Positions 34,555 through 43,905 of a DNA stretch of 64,000 bases are shown here, piece after piece. A program made the position numbers and the translations under genes. Location of the stretch: the NCBI GenBank assembly GCA_027492585.1, contig JAPUEK010000029.1, positions 38,880-102,879 on the forward strand, in the 5' to 3' direction. How positions within the stretch are numbered: position 1 is the stretch's first letter; each line of letters starts with the position of its first letter. Under the pieces are notes generated by a model. It made no database searches. It was not told the DNA's origin and saw nothing but the letters and a program-made list of their open reading frames with translations. The stretch is from Paracoccaceae bacterium (GTDB taxonomy: Bacteria; Pseudomonadota; Alphaproteobacteria; Rhodobacterales; Rhodobacteraceae).

Positions 34555-35111
34555 GACAGAGTCATAAGACTGTTTCGCAGATGATTTTTAGCTTCATGGT
34601 CGGGTTTCCGATATAAAACAGACTCAACCAGGACACTGGGAAAAGTATAAAGAAACCAGTTTCGGGCCGATGCTCTCGACCAGTTTTGATTTGCTCCGCG
34701 CTCCGGGGAAATCGGGAACAGGTGCGGTACAATACTAGGAAACTTATACATCATATTTCTAACATCAATTCAGGTATGCATACAACCCAAAGGATTCTGT
34801 TGAGCGGGACTTTGCTGGGCGCCCGGCAGGATTTCCGCTCGTCTATCAGCGTAAAAATGCACAAGTTAAGCTTCTGTGGCGCGCTTTCCGATCTGTGTCC
34901 AATACAGGCGCTGCTCGACGGCGTAGAGCTGACATCTGAAGTTTTCGCACCGTAATTGAAGGATCTCCAAGGTCACGCACAAGGGCAACGAAGAAAGATT
35001 TTACAATCTGATGCAAATTTCGGCGAAGGTCGAGGATTGACGTTGCGGCACATCTGCCATCTTGCGCCATCGGGGCTGCGGCGCGCGGTTCCTTGCCCAT
35101 CTTTTGAGCAA
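34555..35111. other. 557-base low-GC intergenic region
   Basis: Compared with its surroundings this gap is AT-rich, especially 34555-34800. It must hold the leftward promoter of the HATPase-receiver gene. TACAAT near 34728 could be a rightward -10. Apart from the short frame at 34776 I see no convincing gene, hairpin terminator or tRNA. It separates the signalling island from the cobalamin genes and could be a junction or a decayed gene. Confidence 0.4.
34776..34955 (+). CDS. Possible small or decayed PilZ-like ORF (59 aa)
   Basis: A 59-residue frame starting MHTTQRILLSGTLLG. The stretch SISVKMHKLSFCGALSD followed by LLDGVELTSEVF faintly resembles the second half of a PilZ domain (a 'V..LS..GAL....G..V.L' pattern), but the arginine motif that binds c-di-GMP is not clear and the frame ends early. 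The neighbouring GGDEF-like regulators make a c-di-GMP-related remnant plausible. It may equally be chance coding in an intergenic region. Confidence 0.2.
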   Translation: MHTTQRILLSGTLLGARQDFRSSISVKMHKLSFCGALSDLCPIQALLDGVELTSEVFAP

Positions 35112-35960
35112 TCACTTCTGAAATCGGCCGTGAGTTGTGCCGAGCCGAAAGCGCACAAGGTGGGTCCAGCCGACATTCCGCAGCATCGTGGCGGCTCCTT
35201 CCGGTACTGAACCTGGCGAGAAAAACAGGGCGCGGGCAGAGCCGGTATGGCCGATGGCGAAGCCCAGGGCGCCCAGGCGCAGGGCCAGACTTTCGGTCGG
35301 ATCCCCTGCCGGGCCACGCAGGGCCAGCGTTCGACCGGCCGAGATGCTGGCAAGCTGGGCAACTGCCGCCGGATCAGAACAGGCGGCGGGCCAGGCGGAA
35401 AGGAGGTCGTCGATGGCCGGAAAGCGATCATCCTTGGGTTCCGTCCGCAGCGGCGGTCCGTAGAAGCCACCCAGCACATCCATCCTCGGCAGGGGCGGCT
35501 GTTCGGCGAACACGCGTCCGGCGCGGGAAGCCCAGAGCAATCGCTCGGGCTCCGCAAACATCAACGGGTCACTGGCGCCCTCAACGGCAAGGCAGGCGGC
35601 AGCGATCCGCTCTTCCTGTGCCCCTGCCGCGCGGGCAAGCGCCACCAATGCTGCCGTCGAGGCGCCTGCGCCACCGCCCGGCGGCATATCCAGCTTCAGC
35701 ACGAAGCGCCCTGAGACGGGCAGCTTCAGCAGACGCAGGAACCGCACTGCGCGCGCCCGGCCAAGGACGGCTTGTGGTTGATGGAGCGCAAAGGGGCCGG
35801 GCCGATGCGCGGCCGTCGCGCGCAGCACCGGACAGGGCAGCGTGATCAGCGCGATCTCGCCCCTCGGCCCGCAGCGGCCTTGCAGAAACTCTCCCAGATG
35901 GCCTGCCACAACCGCGACACGGGGCTTCCCTTTCCGGCTGGTTGCTGGTTCTTGGAACAT
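35112..35960 (-). CDS. bluE: L-threonine kinase, BluE/PduX type (GHMP kinase)
   Basis: A 282-residue GHMP-superfamily kinase. The N-terminal AVVAGHLGEFLQGR is shared with PduX/BluE, and the ATP loop LDMPPGGGAGASTAALVAL (about 90-108) is the GHMP signature with its Gly/Ser-rich turn. BluE makes L-threonine O-3-phosphate, the precursor of the aminopropanol linker of cobalamin. It is the last leftward gene of the cob region and starts 26 bases from the divergent cobF, so its promoter must lie in cobF, or it is read from far upstream. Confidence 0.8.
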   Translation of the reverse strand: MFQEPATSRKGKPRVAVVAGHLGEFLQGRCGPRGEIALITLPCPVLRATAAHRPGPFALHQPQAVLGRARAVRFLRLLKLPVSGRFVLKLDMPPGGGAGASTAALVALARAAGAQEERIAAACLAVEGASDPLMFAEPERLLWASRAGRVFAEQPPLPRMDVLGGFYGPPLRTEPKDDRFPAIDDLLSAWPAACSDPAAVAQLASISAGRTLALRGPAGDPTESLALRLGALGFAIGHTGSARALFFSPGSVPEGAATMLRNVGWTHLVRFRLGTTHGRFQK

Positions 35961-35986
35961 CAGGACGCAGGCCGCCGGAGGGGATG

Positions 35987-36760
35987 ATGGAGCTTCTGCT
36001 TGTTGGCATCGGCACGGGCAATCCCGAGCATCTGACGCTTCAGGCGATCCGGGCGCTCAACAGTGCCGATCTGGTGCTGATCCCCGAAAAGGGGGCGGAC
36101 AAGGCTGATCTGGCCGATCTGCGCCGGACGATTTGCGAGGAGGTGCTCACCAATCCAGCCACCCGCCTTGCCGGTTTCCCCATGCCGGTGCGCGACCCGG
36201 CGACGCCGGATTACCTCGCGCGGGTGAACGACTGGCATGATGCCATCGCCAGCCGTTGGGCCGCCGCGATTGACGCCCATCCCGATGCAAAGCGGGTGGC
36301 GCTGCTGGTCTGGGGAGATCCTGCGCTTTACGACAGTACCCTGCGGATCGCAGAGCGTCTGGCCCGTAGCCGCCCGATCGAGGTCACCGTGATTCCGGGC
36401 CTCATGTCGCCACAGGTGCTGACCGCAGCGCATGGTATCCCGCTGAACCTTCTGGGAGCGCCGTTTCTGGTGACAACCGGGCGCCGCCTGCGCGACGAAG
36501 GTTGGCCTGACGGTGTTGATACCCTGGTGGTGATGCTTGATGGTGAAGCATCGTTCACAAACCTTCAGCCGGATGGGGTGAGCATCTGGTGGGGTGCCTA
36601 TGTCGGCATGTCCAACCAGATCATCGACCACGGGCCGCTGGCCGAAGCCGGGCCGCGCATCCTTGCCACCCGCGCCGCGGCTCGGGCGGCACATGGCTGG
36701 ATCATGGATATTTATCTTTTGCGGCGAAAGCCGAACAGTCATTCGGAAAGCGCTCCATAG
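35987..36760 (+). CDS. cobF: Precorrin-6A synthase (deacetylating)
   Basis: A 257-residue SAM-dependent methylase of the TP_methylase family. It starts MELLLVGIGTGNPEHLTLQA, with VALLVWGDPALYDSTLRI (about 105) and VTVIPGLMSPQVLTAAHGIPLN (in part, about 136). CobF methylates C1 of precorrin-5 and removes the acetyl group; it is a mark of the aerobic pathway. GGAGGGG just upstream favours the second ATG, at 35987, over 35984. It is on the opposite strand to its cob neighbours: it overlaps the end of cobA by 22 bases and starts 26 bases from bluE. Confidence 0.92.
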   Translation: MELLLVGIGTGNPEHLTLQAIRALNSADLVLIPEKGADKADLADLRRTICEEVLTNPATRLAGFPMPVRDPATPDYLARVNDWHDAIASRWAAAIDAHPDAKRVALLVWGDPALYDSTLRIAERLARSRPIEVTVIPGLMSPQVLTAAHGIPLNLLGAPFLVTTGRRLRDEGWPDGVDTLVVMLDGEASFTNLQPDGVSIWWGAYVGMSNQIIDHGPLAEAGPRILATRAAARAAHGWIMDIYLLRRKPNSHSESAP

Positions 36761-37458
36761 AGGATGAGCGTCGGGGCATTATCCGGCCTCCCTCCCCGGA
36801 GACTGTCGGCCAACCCGCCCACACTGTCACGGTGCATCATCTCTGCGGGGGTGGAAACGCCCTGCGCCAGAAGTGCCGGTGTCTCTGGCGGCAGACCGTG
36901 GGCGATGAGCTGTTCAGCCAGATCGGGAAAGGTTCCCCGTGCCATGAATACCGCCGTAACCGCCGCCGCATCGGCAAGGGCGGCCCAGTTCAGACCCTCC
37001 GGCAGGGCGCCGGTCACATCATGGCCGGTAACGAACTGCACCCTCCTCGCCGCAATTCTCCGGGTGAGAGGGATACCTGCCGCCGCCGCCGCCGCCGTCG
37101 GGGCGGTCACGCCGGGGATGATTTCGAAAGCAATCCCGGCAGCGCGCAGAACCATGATCTCCTCTTCCAGACGCCCGAACAATCCGGCATCCCCGGATTT
37201 CAGCCGCACGACCCTGCTGCCCGCCTGCGCGTGATCGGCGAGAAGGCGGCTCACATGATCCTGCCGCGGAGAGGCGCGGCCCGCCCGCTTGCCGACGGAA
37301 ATGAGATCCGCTTCCGGCCGGGCAAAATCAAGGATCGGACCCGCCGAAAGATCGTCGTAGAGCACGACATCGGCGTGCCGCAGCCGGTCGGCGGCCTTCA
37401 GGGTCAACAATTCCGGATCGCCGGGGCCGGAGGAAACGAAACTGACAAAGCCGCTCAT
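36739..37458 (-). CDS. cobA: Uroporphyrinogen-III C-methyltransferase
   Basis: A 239-residue methylase that converts uroporphyrinogen III to precorrin-2. Motifs are VSSGPGDPELLTLKAADRL at the start, VLYDDLSAGPILDF, VVRLKSGDAGLFGRLEEE (about 84), and EIIPGVTAPTAAAAAAGIPLT (in part, about 112). It lacks the siroheme CysG N-terminal domains, so it is dedicated to the corrin route. It is coupled to cobB by a 4-base overlap, and its 3' end overlaps that of convergent cobF by 22 bases. Confidence 0.95.
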   Translation of the reverse strand: MSGFVSFVSSGPGDPELLTLKAADRLRHADVVLYDDLSAGPILDFARPEADLISVGKRAGRASPRQDHVSRLLADHAQAGSRVVRLKSGDAGLFGRLEEEIMVLRAAGIAFEIIPGVTAPTAAAAAAGIPLTRRIAARRVQFVTGHDVTGALPEGLNWAALADAAAVTAVFMARGTFPDLAEQLIAHGLPPETPALLAQGVSTPAEMMHRDSVGGLADSLRGGRPDNAPTLILYGALSE

Positions 37459-38762
37459 GTGGCTTCTCCGATCAGGTGGAAGAAGGTGCCGCTGACATGG
37501 CCCCGATGCGATCCCGTCTCCTGAACCTCCGCGCCGTCGGCGTCCGTGACAAGGGCAAGCGGAGCGTCGGGCTGGGAAAGGATGGTGGAATAGTGGAACT
37601 CATGGCCGCGCAGCCTGGCTCCCGCCGGGTGACCGGGCAGAGGCGACAAAAGCCGCGCCGTCCGATAGCCGAGATGCATCCGGCGCGCGGCATAGCTCGT
37701 CTCAAGACCGAGCAGACCGGACATCCGGTGCTGCACTCCCTTGGCATCTGTCAGCGTCTCGCCAAGGACCATGTAGCCGCCACATTCGCCATGCACCGGC
37801 CGCGTTTCGGCAAAACGCAGCAGCCCTGTCATGAAACGGCTCGCAGCGGCGATCTTGCCGGCATGAAGCTCCGGATAGCCGCCGGGGAGCCAGCAGAGAT
37901 CAGCCTCCGGAGGTGCTTCGTCCGCGAGAGGCGAGAAGGGGAGCACCTCGGCTCCCTGCGCCCGCCAGGCTGAGGCAAGATGAGGATATATAAAAGAAAA
38001 GGCGGCATCCTGAGCAAGGGCGATCCGTTGGGCGGGCGGGCGCGGAAGCGTTTGCGCCTGCGGCGGAAGGCCGCCCGATGCCACGGCGCGCAGGGCGGGA
38101 AGGTCCACATGGGCGCGCAGGAAGGTGGCATAGCGGGCCACGGCGGCCTCCAGATCGGGGTGCTCCACGGCCTGCACGAGGCCAAGATGCCGCTCCGGCA
38201 GGGCAAGGTCGCCGCGTCGCGGAAGGGCGCCGAAAACCTTCAGGCCGACGCTCTCCATCCCCAGTCGGCAGAGCCGCTCATGCCGGGGGGAAGCGACACG
38301 GTTCAGGATCACGCCTGCCACATGAACATCCGTTCGGAAACCTGCCATCCCGGTCGCCAAGGCCGCAGCCGTCTGCGCCTGACCGGAGACATCGAGCACC
38401 ACCACCACCGGCCAGCCGGTCAAGGCGGCAAGGTCCGCGCTCGCCCCCGTCCCGATTTCTCCCTTCGTGGCCACGCCATCGAAGAGCCCCATGGAGCCTT
38501 CGGCCAAAGCCATCTCGCCGCCTCTGGCGAGTTGTGCGGCCAGAAGCCCCGGCGCCATGGCCCAGGTGTCGAGATTGAAGCTTTCCCGCCCGCACGCGGC
38601 ACGGTGAAAGGCCGGGTCGATGTAATCGGGTCCGCATTTGTAGGGCTGCACCGCCACGCCGTCCTCTGCCAGACAGCGCAGAAGGCCGAGCATCACCGTG
38701 GTCTTGCCGGCGCCGGAACTGGGGGCCGAGACGATCAGGCCGGGGGTTGGGTGCCGGCTCAT
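37455..38762 (-). CDS. cobB: Hydrogenobyrinic acid a,c-diamide synthase
   Basis: A 435-residue amidase. The N-terminal P-loop [17 protein letters not shown] (residues 12-28), [13 protein letters not shown] (about 42), and the C-terminal class I glutaminase domain with [17 protein letters not shown] (about 285) and the nucleophile Cys in [13 protein letters not shown] (about 325) are all present. It amidates the a and c side chains using glutamine and ATP. It sits in the tightly overlapped leftward string cobL-E-M-B-A (ATGA overlaps on both sides). Confidence 0.95.
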   Translation of the reverse strand: MSRHPTPGLIVSAPSSGAGKTTVMLGLLRCLAEDGVAVQPYKCGPDYIDPAFHRAACGRESFNLDTWAMAPGLLAAQLARGGEMALAEGSMGLFDGVATKGEIGTGASADLAALTGWPVVVVLDVSGQAQTAAALATGMAGFRTDVHVAGVILNRVASPRHERLCRLGMESVGLKVFGALPRRGDLALPERHLGLVQAVEHPDLEAAVARYATFLRAHVDLPALRAVASGGLPPQAQTLPRPPAQRIALAQDAAFSFIYPHLASAWRAQGAEVLPFSPLADEAPPEADLCWLPGGYPELHAGKIAAASRFMTGLLRFAETRPVHGECGGYMVLGETLTDAKGVQHRMSGLLGLETSYAARRMHLGYRTARLLSPLPGHPAGARLRGHEFHYSTILSQPDAPLALVTDADGAEVQETGSHRGHVSGTFFHLIGEAT

Positions 38763-39535
38763 GCGCCCTTCACCGCATCGGCACGACCCGCACGGAAGCG
38801 GCGGTCATAATCGGCGGAATAGAGACGGCTTTCGGCAAACCCCTCCGCCGAAAGCGCCGGTCCGACGAGGATCAGCGCCGTGCGCTCCATGGTCTCGCCG
38901 ACCGCTGCGGCGATGTCGGCAAGCGTGCCGCGCACCACCCGCTCGTCGGGCCAGCTTGCGCGCCAGACCACGGTGACCGGGCAGTCGGGGCCGTAATGCG
39001 CCGCCAGTTCCTCAGCCACTTCTGAAAGTCTGTGGATCGACAGATGGAGGGCAAGCGTCGCTCCGGTGGCGGCAAAGGCGGCAAGGCTCTCCCCCTCCGG
39101 CATGGGCGAGGCCCGGCCGCCGGTGCGGGTCAGCACCACGCTTTGCGCGACACCGGGCAGCGTCAGTTCCGCGCCAAGCGTCGCTGCGGCGGCGGCAAAG
39201 GACGGCACGCCCGGCGTCACCGTATAGGCGATGCCCATGGCCTTCAGGCGCCGCACCTGTTCTCCCATGGCTGACCAGACCGACAGATCGCCGGAATGGA
39301 GCCGGGCCACATCCTGCCCCGCCGCCTCGGCTGCCGCGATTTCCGCCATGATCGCGTCGAGATCGAGAGGGGCGGTGTTCACGATCCTGCATCCGGGCGG
39401 GCAATGGGCCAGAATCGCCTCCGGCACCAGCGATCCGGCATAGAGGCAGACCGGGCAGGCCGCGATCAGATCGCGCCCGCGCAGGGTCAGAAGATCGGGT
39501 GCGCCGGGGCCTGCACCGATAAAGTGAACGGTCAT
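38759..39535 (-). CDS. cobM: Precorrin-4 C11-methyltransferase
   Basis: A 258-residue TP_methylase starting [23 protein letters not shown]. Typical CobM blocks are [36 protein letters not shown] (in part, about 80), and [24 protein letters not shown] (in part). It methylates C11 to give precorrin-5. The frame is open to 39610, but the ATG at 39535 overlaps the cobE stop as ATGA and fits the family start. Confidence 0.94.
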   Translation of the reverse strand: MTVHFIGAGPGAPDLLTLRGRDLIAACPVCLYAGSLVPEAILAHCPPGCRIVNTAPLDLDAIMAEIAAAEAAGQDVARLHSGDLSVWSAMGEQVRRLKAMGIAYTVTPGVPSFAAAAATLGAELTLPGVAQSVVLTRTGGRASPMPEGESLAAFAATGATLALHLSIHRLSEVAEELAAHYGPDCPVTVVWRASWPDERVVRGTLADIAAAVGETMERTALILVGPALSAEGFAESRLYSADYDRRFRAGRADAVKGA

Positions 39536-39894
39536 TCTGTTTTTCCTTTCAGGGCAAGGGCTGCGGTCGCCATTCCGTCGGCGGAGACGGCTCTTGGCGC
39601 GACCAGCCACGCTCCGGGGCCGAGGACGAGAAGCGCGCAGGCTTCCGCGACGCTGCCGGTGCCATGGGCAGCACGGGAGGCGGTGCTTTCGGTCAGGGTG
39701 GCGGGGATCGCCAGATCGGCGGCAGAGATTTCGGTGATCCGGTAGCCCTGGGCGACCAGTGCCTGTACCGCCGGATGGCTGGCCTTGACGGCAGGCAAGG
39801 CAAGATGGCGCGCCTCCGCCGCCCCGGCACGGTCAAGTGCATCGAGGATCGAGGCGGGTGTTGCCGCCGTGCGGAAGCCGATCCCGGCGATCAT
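39532..39894 (-). CDS. cobE: CobE / CbiG C-terminal-like protein
   Basis: A 120-residue protein starting [20 protein letters not shown], matching the C-terminal domain of CbiG and the stand-alone CobE of aerobic cobalamin producers. [23 protein letters not shown] and [18 protein letters not shown] (in parts) are family blocks. Its exact biochemical role is unresolved, though it is needed in several aerobic pathways. The start at 39894 overlaps the cobL stop (ATGA) and the stop overlaps cobM likewise, which rejects the longer start at 39936. Confidence 0.85.
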   Translation of the reverse strand: MIAGIGFRTAATPASILDALDRAGAAEARHLALPAVKASHPAVQALVAQGYRITEISAADLAIPATLTESTASRAAHGTGSVAEACALLVLGPGAWLVAPRAVSADGMATAALALKGKTE

Positions 39895-41084
39895 CGCGTG
39901 ACGCTCCATTGCACCACCGGATAGCTCGCCCGCCATCCGCGCTTGCGGCCAAGGGGAGCGGCTTCGGAAAGCTCGATCCGCAGGAGGCTGCCGCCGAGGC
40001 GGGCATGGGCATCGGCCAGCAGCCCTTCGGTCTCCAGCGTCACCGCATGGGCGACAAGACGCACGCCCTGCGGCAGGCGATCCCAGAGCGCGCCAAGAAG
40101 GGCAGGCTCCGCCCCGCCGCCGAGGAAGATCGCCTGCGGATCGGGGAGATCCGCGATCAGGTCAAGCGCGCGGCCCTCGCGCAGGTCCAGCCGGTCTGCC
40201 CCGAGCCGCAGGGCATTTGCGCGGGCGCGGGCGGCGCGGGTCGGATCGGCTTCCACGCCGATGGCATGGGTGGAGGGGTGCGCCAGCAGCCATTCGATGC
40301 CGATGGAACCGGAGCCGGCGCCGAGATCCCAGAGCAGCTCCCCCGGTCGCGGGGCGAGCGCGGAAAGGGCGAGCGCGCGGATCGGGCGCTTGGTGATCTG
40401 GCCGTCATGGGCGAAGAACCCGTCCGGCAGGCCGGAGGCTTTCGGCAGGACCGCACCCGTTCCGGCGACCCGAAGGGCCACGGTGACAAGCGGGTCGATC
40501 CCGGTGAGGGAGAAGCCCTCCGCCTGCGCCTCCCGTACCTGCTCCGCCGCTCCTCCCAACCGTTCCAGAACGGTCAGGACCGTCTCCCCGAAACCCTCGG
40601 CACGCAGCCAGCCTGCCAGATCGGCGACCGCCGCCCCGTCCCGCAGCGTCACGATTGCACGCAGCCCCGGCACGAGATGGGGGCGCAAGCGGCCAAAAGG
40701 CGCGGCATGGAGGCCGAGGCTCAGAACCTCCTCCAGCCGCCAGCCCATCCGCGCCGCCGCGAGTGACAGGACGGAGGGGGCGGGATAGGCCCGCCACTCC
40801 CCCCGCTCCAGCACCGCTGCCAGCGACCCGCCTGCGCCATGCCAGAAGGGATCACCCGAGGCGAGCACCGCCACCCTGCGCCCGCGCAGCGCCAGCACCG
40901 GCGCGGTCGAGAAGGGAACCGGCCATTCGCGCTGCTCGGCCGGCCAGCCCGGACCCGCGATCAGCGCCAGATGCCGCGGCCCGCCAAAGACCACCTCGGC
41001 CGCCGCAAGCGCCTCCCGGCTTGCCTTCGACAGCCCGTCGGGGCCATCTTCGCCCAACCCGATGATCGAAAGCCATTCAGCCAT
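39891..41084 (-). CDS. cobL: Precorrin-6Y C5,15-methyltransferase (decarboxylating)
   Basis: A 397-residue two-domain enzyme. The N-terminal CbiE-like part (1-200) starts MAEWLSIIGLGEDGPDGLS and has VAVLASGDPFWHGAGGSL (about 81). The C-terminal CbiT-like part (about 225-397) has the Rossmann SAM site LLWDLGAGSGSIGIEWLL (about 258) and IFLGGGAEPALLGAL. It adds methyls at C5 and C15 and removes the acetate carboxyl. The start codon overlaps the start codon of divergent cobK (shared CATG at 41082-41085), so its promoter must be inside cobK or upstream of it. Confidence 0.95.
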   Translation of the reverse strand: MAEWLSIIGLGEDGPDGLSKASREALAAAEVVFGGPRHLALIAGPGWPAEQREWPVPFSTAPVLALRGRRVAVLASGDPFWHGAGGSLAAVLERGEWRAYPAPSVLSLAAARMGWRLEEVLSLGLHAAPFGRLRPHLVPGLRAIVTLRDGAAVADLAGWLRAEGFGETVLTVLERLGGAAEQVREAQAEGFSLTGIDPLVTVALRVAGTGAVLPKASGLPDGFFAHDGQITKRPIRALALSALAPRPGELLWDLGAGSGSIGIEWLLAHPSTHAIGVEADPTRAARARANALRLGADRLDLREGRALDLIADLPDPQAIFLGGGAEPALLGALWDRLPQGVRLVAHAVTLETEGLLADAHARLGGSLLRIELSEAAPLGRKRGWRASYPVVQWSVTR

Positions 41085-41841
41085 GCGCCCGACCCCCCTG
41101 CGGCAAACCCTCGTCCTTGGCGGCACGACCGAGGCCTCGCGCCTCGCCGTCGCCATGGCAGAAGCGGGGCTGCCCGGCATCCTCTCCTATGCCGGGCGGG
41201 TGGAGAGCCCGCGCGCCCAGCCCCTGCCGATCCGCATCGGCGGCTTCGGCGGGGCGGAGGGGCTGGCGGACTGGCTGCGGGCGGAGGGGATCGGCCGGGT
41301 GATCGACGCGACCCACCCGTTTGCCGCGCAGATGAGCCGCAATGCCATCGCCGCCTGCGCCGCAACGGGAACGCCGCTTCTGGCGCTCGAACGCCCGGCC
41401 TGGCAGGCCGGGGAGGGTGACCGCTGGACCCATGTTCCCGATCTTGCCGCCGCCGCCGCGCAGCTTTCCGGCCCGGCGGAGCGGGTCTTCCTCGCCATCG
41501 GGCGGCAGCATCTGGCGGCTTTCGCGGACCAGCCGCAGCATGACTACCTTCTGCGCCTCGTCGATCCTCCGGGGGGGCCGCTTCCCCTGCCGCGCACCGT
41601 GGTCGAGATCGCCCGTGGCCCCTTCGACGTGGCGGGGGATACAGCCCTTCTGCGCCGCCATGGTATCACCCGGATCGTTGCCAAGAACGCCGGCGGCACC
41701 GGGGCGGAGGCAAAGCTGGTCGCCGCCCGTGCGCTTGGCCTGCCGGTCGTGCTGATCGACCGCCCACCCCTGCCGGAGCGTCGGATCGCCGCCACGGTGG
41801 AGGAGGCGCTGCACTGGCTTCATGCCGACCTCGGCGTGTAG
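41083..41841 (+). CDS. cobK: Precorrin-6A reductase
   Basis: A 252-residue reductase starting MRPTPLRQTLVLGGTTEASRL (in part), with the NADPH-binding GGTTEAS turn, VIDATHPFAAQMSRNA (about 78), and VAKNAGGTGAEAKLVAARAL near residue 202. It converts precorrin-6A to precorrin-6B. It is reversed relative to the genes on both sides: the start shares CATG with cobL and the end overlaps cobJ by 22 bases. A start at 41062 is also open. With so little room, its promoter lies inside cobL. Confidence 0.93.
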   Translation: MRPTPLRQTLVLGGTTEASRLAVAMAEAGLPGILSYAGRVESPRAQPLPIRIGGFGGAEGLADWLRAEGIGRVIDATHPFAAQMSRNAIAACAATGTPLLALERPAWQAGEGDRWTHVPDLAAAAAQLSGPAERVFLAIGRQHLAAFADQPQHDYLLRLVDPPGGPLPLPRTVVEIARGPFDVAGDTALLRRHGITRIVAKNAGGTGAEAKLVAARALGLPVVLIDRPPLPERRIAATVEEALHWLHADLGV

Positions 41842-42557
41842 ACATAGCGCCCGATCCGCCGCGTCCGCGAGGAGCCGAGGATCACCACCGTCCGCATGTC
41901 GGCCATCTCCGGCTGCGCTTCGGCCAGAGGCACGACGCGGATCGCCTCTTCGGGAGTGGAAACGGCGCGGGCAAAGATCACCAGCCGCTCCGGCTCGCAG
42001 ATCCCGCGCAGCAGATCCAGCACCCGCGCGAACTGCTCCGGCCGGGCGCGGGAGCGGGGGTTGTAGAAGCCCATGGCGAAATCCGCCTCGACCGCAAGGC
42101 GGAGCCGCCGCAGCACCAGATCGAGCGACTTGAGATTGTCCGACAGGTTGATCGCGCAGAAATCATGGCCGAGCGGCGCACCCGCCGCCGCCGCCGCCGC
42201 GAGCATGGCGGTGATGCCGGGCAGCACCCGCACCTCCAGCCTGCGCCAAGGCTCCGGCCCCGCCTCCATGGCCTCGAAGACCGCCGAGGCCATGGCAAAG
42301 ACCCCCGGATCGCCGGAGGAGACGACGACCACCCGCCGCCCCTCGGCCGCAAGGCGCAGGGCGAGGCTGGCACGCTCCACCTCCACCCGGTTGTCGGAGG
42401 CATGGCGGGTCAGCCCGGGACGCTCCGCCACCCGCGCGACGTAAGGGATGTAGCCGACGACATCCGTCGCCTCGGCAAGCGCCGCCGTCACCTCGGGGGT
42501 CACCATGGTCTCCGCGCCGGGGCCAAGGCCCGCGATGACAACCCATCCCCCGGTCAT
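41820..42557 (-). CDS. cobJ: Precorrin-3B C17-methyltransferase
   Basis: A 245-residue TP_methylase starting MTGGWVVIAGLGPGAETMVTPEV. CobJ blocks are DVVGYIPYVARV, VVVVSSGDPGVFAMASAV (about 78), VLPGITAMLAAAAAAGAPLGHDF (in part), INLSDNLKS and DFAMGFYNPRSRAR. It methylates C17 with ring contraction to give precorrin-4. ATG 42557 overlaps the cobI stop (ATGA). Its 3' end overlaps convergent cobK by 22 bases. Confidence 0.95.
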   Translation of the reverse strand: MTGGWVVIAGLGPGAETMVTPEVTAALAEATDVVGYIPYVARVAERPGLTRHASDNRVEVERASLALRLAAEGRRVVVVSSGDPGVFAMASAVFEAMEAGPEPWRRLEVRVLPGITAMLAAAAAAGAPLGHDFCAINLSDNLKSLDLVLRRLRLAVEADFAMGFYNPRSRARPEQFARVLDLLRGICEPERLVIFARAVSTPEEAIRVVPLAEAQPEMADMRTVVILGSSRTRRIGRYVYTPRSA

Positions 42558-43279
42558 GGCCGCCGCCCCCGGCCATGGATGAGGGCGATGGAGAAGTAGG
42601 GAACCTCGCCCTCCACCTCCGCCAGCCGCCGTACCCGTTGCGCGGGCATGGTGCCGTGTTCCACCAGCCAGGCATCGGCAAGCCGCCCCGCCGCCGCCAG
42701 CGCCGCCCGCAGCCGGGGCAGGTTGCGGCCGATCTTCATGACGACGAGCGCATCGGTATCGCCGATCCGCCGCCGCAGTTCCGCATCGGGCAGGGTGGCG
42801 GGCAGAACGGTCAGCACATCGTCGCCCCAGGTGATCGGCTGGCCCGTCGCCGTCCAGCAGCCGGCCATGCCGGGGATGCCCGGCACCACCTCGGCCAGAC
42901 CTTCGGGCAGCCGGCTGTGCAGGTGCATGAAGGAGCCGTAGAAGAACGGATCGCCCTCGCAAAGCACGACCACATCGCCGCCTGCCGTCCCTTCGGCCAG
43001 ACGCGTGGCCCAGTGGTCGTAGAAGGGCGCGAGCGCGGCATTATAGGCCGGATCGTCGAAGGGGATCTCCGTCGTCACCGGATATTCCATCGGCCATTCC
43101 TCGACCCCGGCGGGCAGCATCCCCTCCACCATCCGCCGCGCCTGACCGGAGCGTCCTGGCTTGCGGAAATAGGCGATGATGCGGGCGCCGGTCAGATGCC
43201 GGTGGGCGCGCAGGCTCATCAGCTCCGGATCGCCGGGGCCAAGGCCGATGCAGATGACTTTTCCGGGGCCTGGCATCAT
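42554..43279 (-). CDS. cobI: Precorrin-2 C20-methyltransferase
   Basis: A 241-residue TP_methylase starting MMPGPGKVICIGLGPGDPELM. It has VVVLCEGDPFFYGSFMHL (about 102), VVPGIPGMAGCWTATGQPI (about 128) and VVMKIGRNLPRLRAAL (about 172), typical of CobI/CbiL. It makes precorrin-3A from precorrin-2. The first ATG (43279) overlaps the cobH stop; the gene is inside the overlapped string cobG-H-I-J. Confidence 0.95.
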   Translation of the reverse strand: MMPGPGKVICIGLGPGDPELMSLRAHRHLTGARIIAYFRKPGRSGQARRMVEGMLPAGVEEWPMEYPVTTEIPFDDPAYNAALAPFYDHWATRLAEGTAGGDVVVLCEGDPFFYGSFMHLHSRLPEGLAEVVPGIPGMAGCWTATGQPITWGDDVLTVLPATLPDAELRRRIGDTDALVVMKIGRNLPRLRAALAAAGRLADAWLVEHGTMPAQRVRRLAEVEGEVPYFSIALIHGRGRRP

Positions 43280-43905
43280 TCCCTCCGGCTGGCGAGTGCG
43301 TTGACGGCGGCGACGGTGATGGCCGAGCCGCCGGGGCGACCCTCGACGATGCACCATGGCACGGGGTTCGCGGCGGCGAGGGCGGCTTTCGATTCCGCTG
43401 CCCCGATGAAGCCTACCGGGCAGCCGATGATCGCGGCGGGGCGGGGGAAGCCGGGGTCCTCCATCAGGTTCAGCAGATGGAAAAGCGCGGTCGGCGCATT
43501 GCCGATCGCCACGACCGCGCCCTCCAGATGCGGGCGCCACAGTTCCACCGCCGCAGCGGAGCGCGTGTTGCCGATGCGGGCGGCAAGGGCGGGAACGTCC
43601 GGTTCGTGCAGGGTGCAGATCACCGCATTGCCGGCGGGAAGGCGGGCGCGGGTGATCCCCTCGCTCACCATCCGCGCGTCGCAGAGGATCGGCGCGCCCG
43701 CCTCCAGCGCCGCGCGCGCCGCAACGGCAAAACCGGGCGCGAAGCGGATGGAAGAGGCCAGTTCCACCATCCCGCAGGCATGGATCATGCGGACGGCGAC
43801 GACCTCCTCCTCGGCGGTGAAGCGGGCAAGATCGGCCTCGGCGCGGATCGTGGCGAAGGAGGCGCGATAGATCGCCGCCCCGTCGGTTTCATAGGCGTGG
43901 GGCAA
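43276..43905 (-). CDS. cobH: Precorrin-8X methylmutase
   Basis: A 209-residue mutase that moves the C11 methyl to C12, giving hydrogenobyrinic acid. Blocks: DGAAIYRASFATIRAEADL near the N terminus, MIHACGMVELAS with the catalytic His (about 40-46), AGAPILCDARMVSEGI, and PAAIIGCPVGFIGAAESKAAL (in part). I propose the TTG at 43905, with GGGAG six bases upstream, because this length equals the family norm of about 210; an upstream TTG at 43944 would overlap cobG more. No ATG is available in the right place. Confidence 0.93.
   Translation of the reverse strand: MPHAYETDGAAIYRASFATIRAEADLARFTAEEEVVAVRMIHACGMVELASSIRFAPGFAVAARAALEAGAPILCDARMVSEGITRARLPAGNAVICTLHEPDVPALAARIGNTRSAAAVELWRPHLEGAVVAIGNAPTALFHLLNLMEDPGFPRPAAIIGCPVGFIGAAESKAALAAANPVPWCIVEGRPGGSAITVAAVNALASRRE

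Noticed and set aside
34846..35115. An 89-codon leftward frame in the gap before bluE, considered as a transposase or regulator fragment
   Set aside because: No motif or RBS supports it, and no inverted repeats or target duplications flank it.
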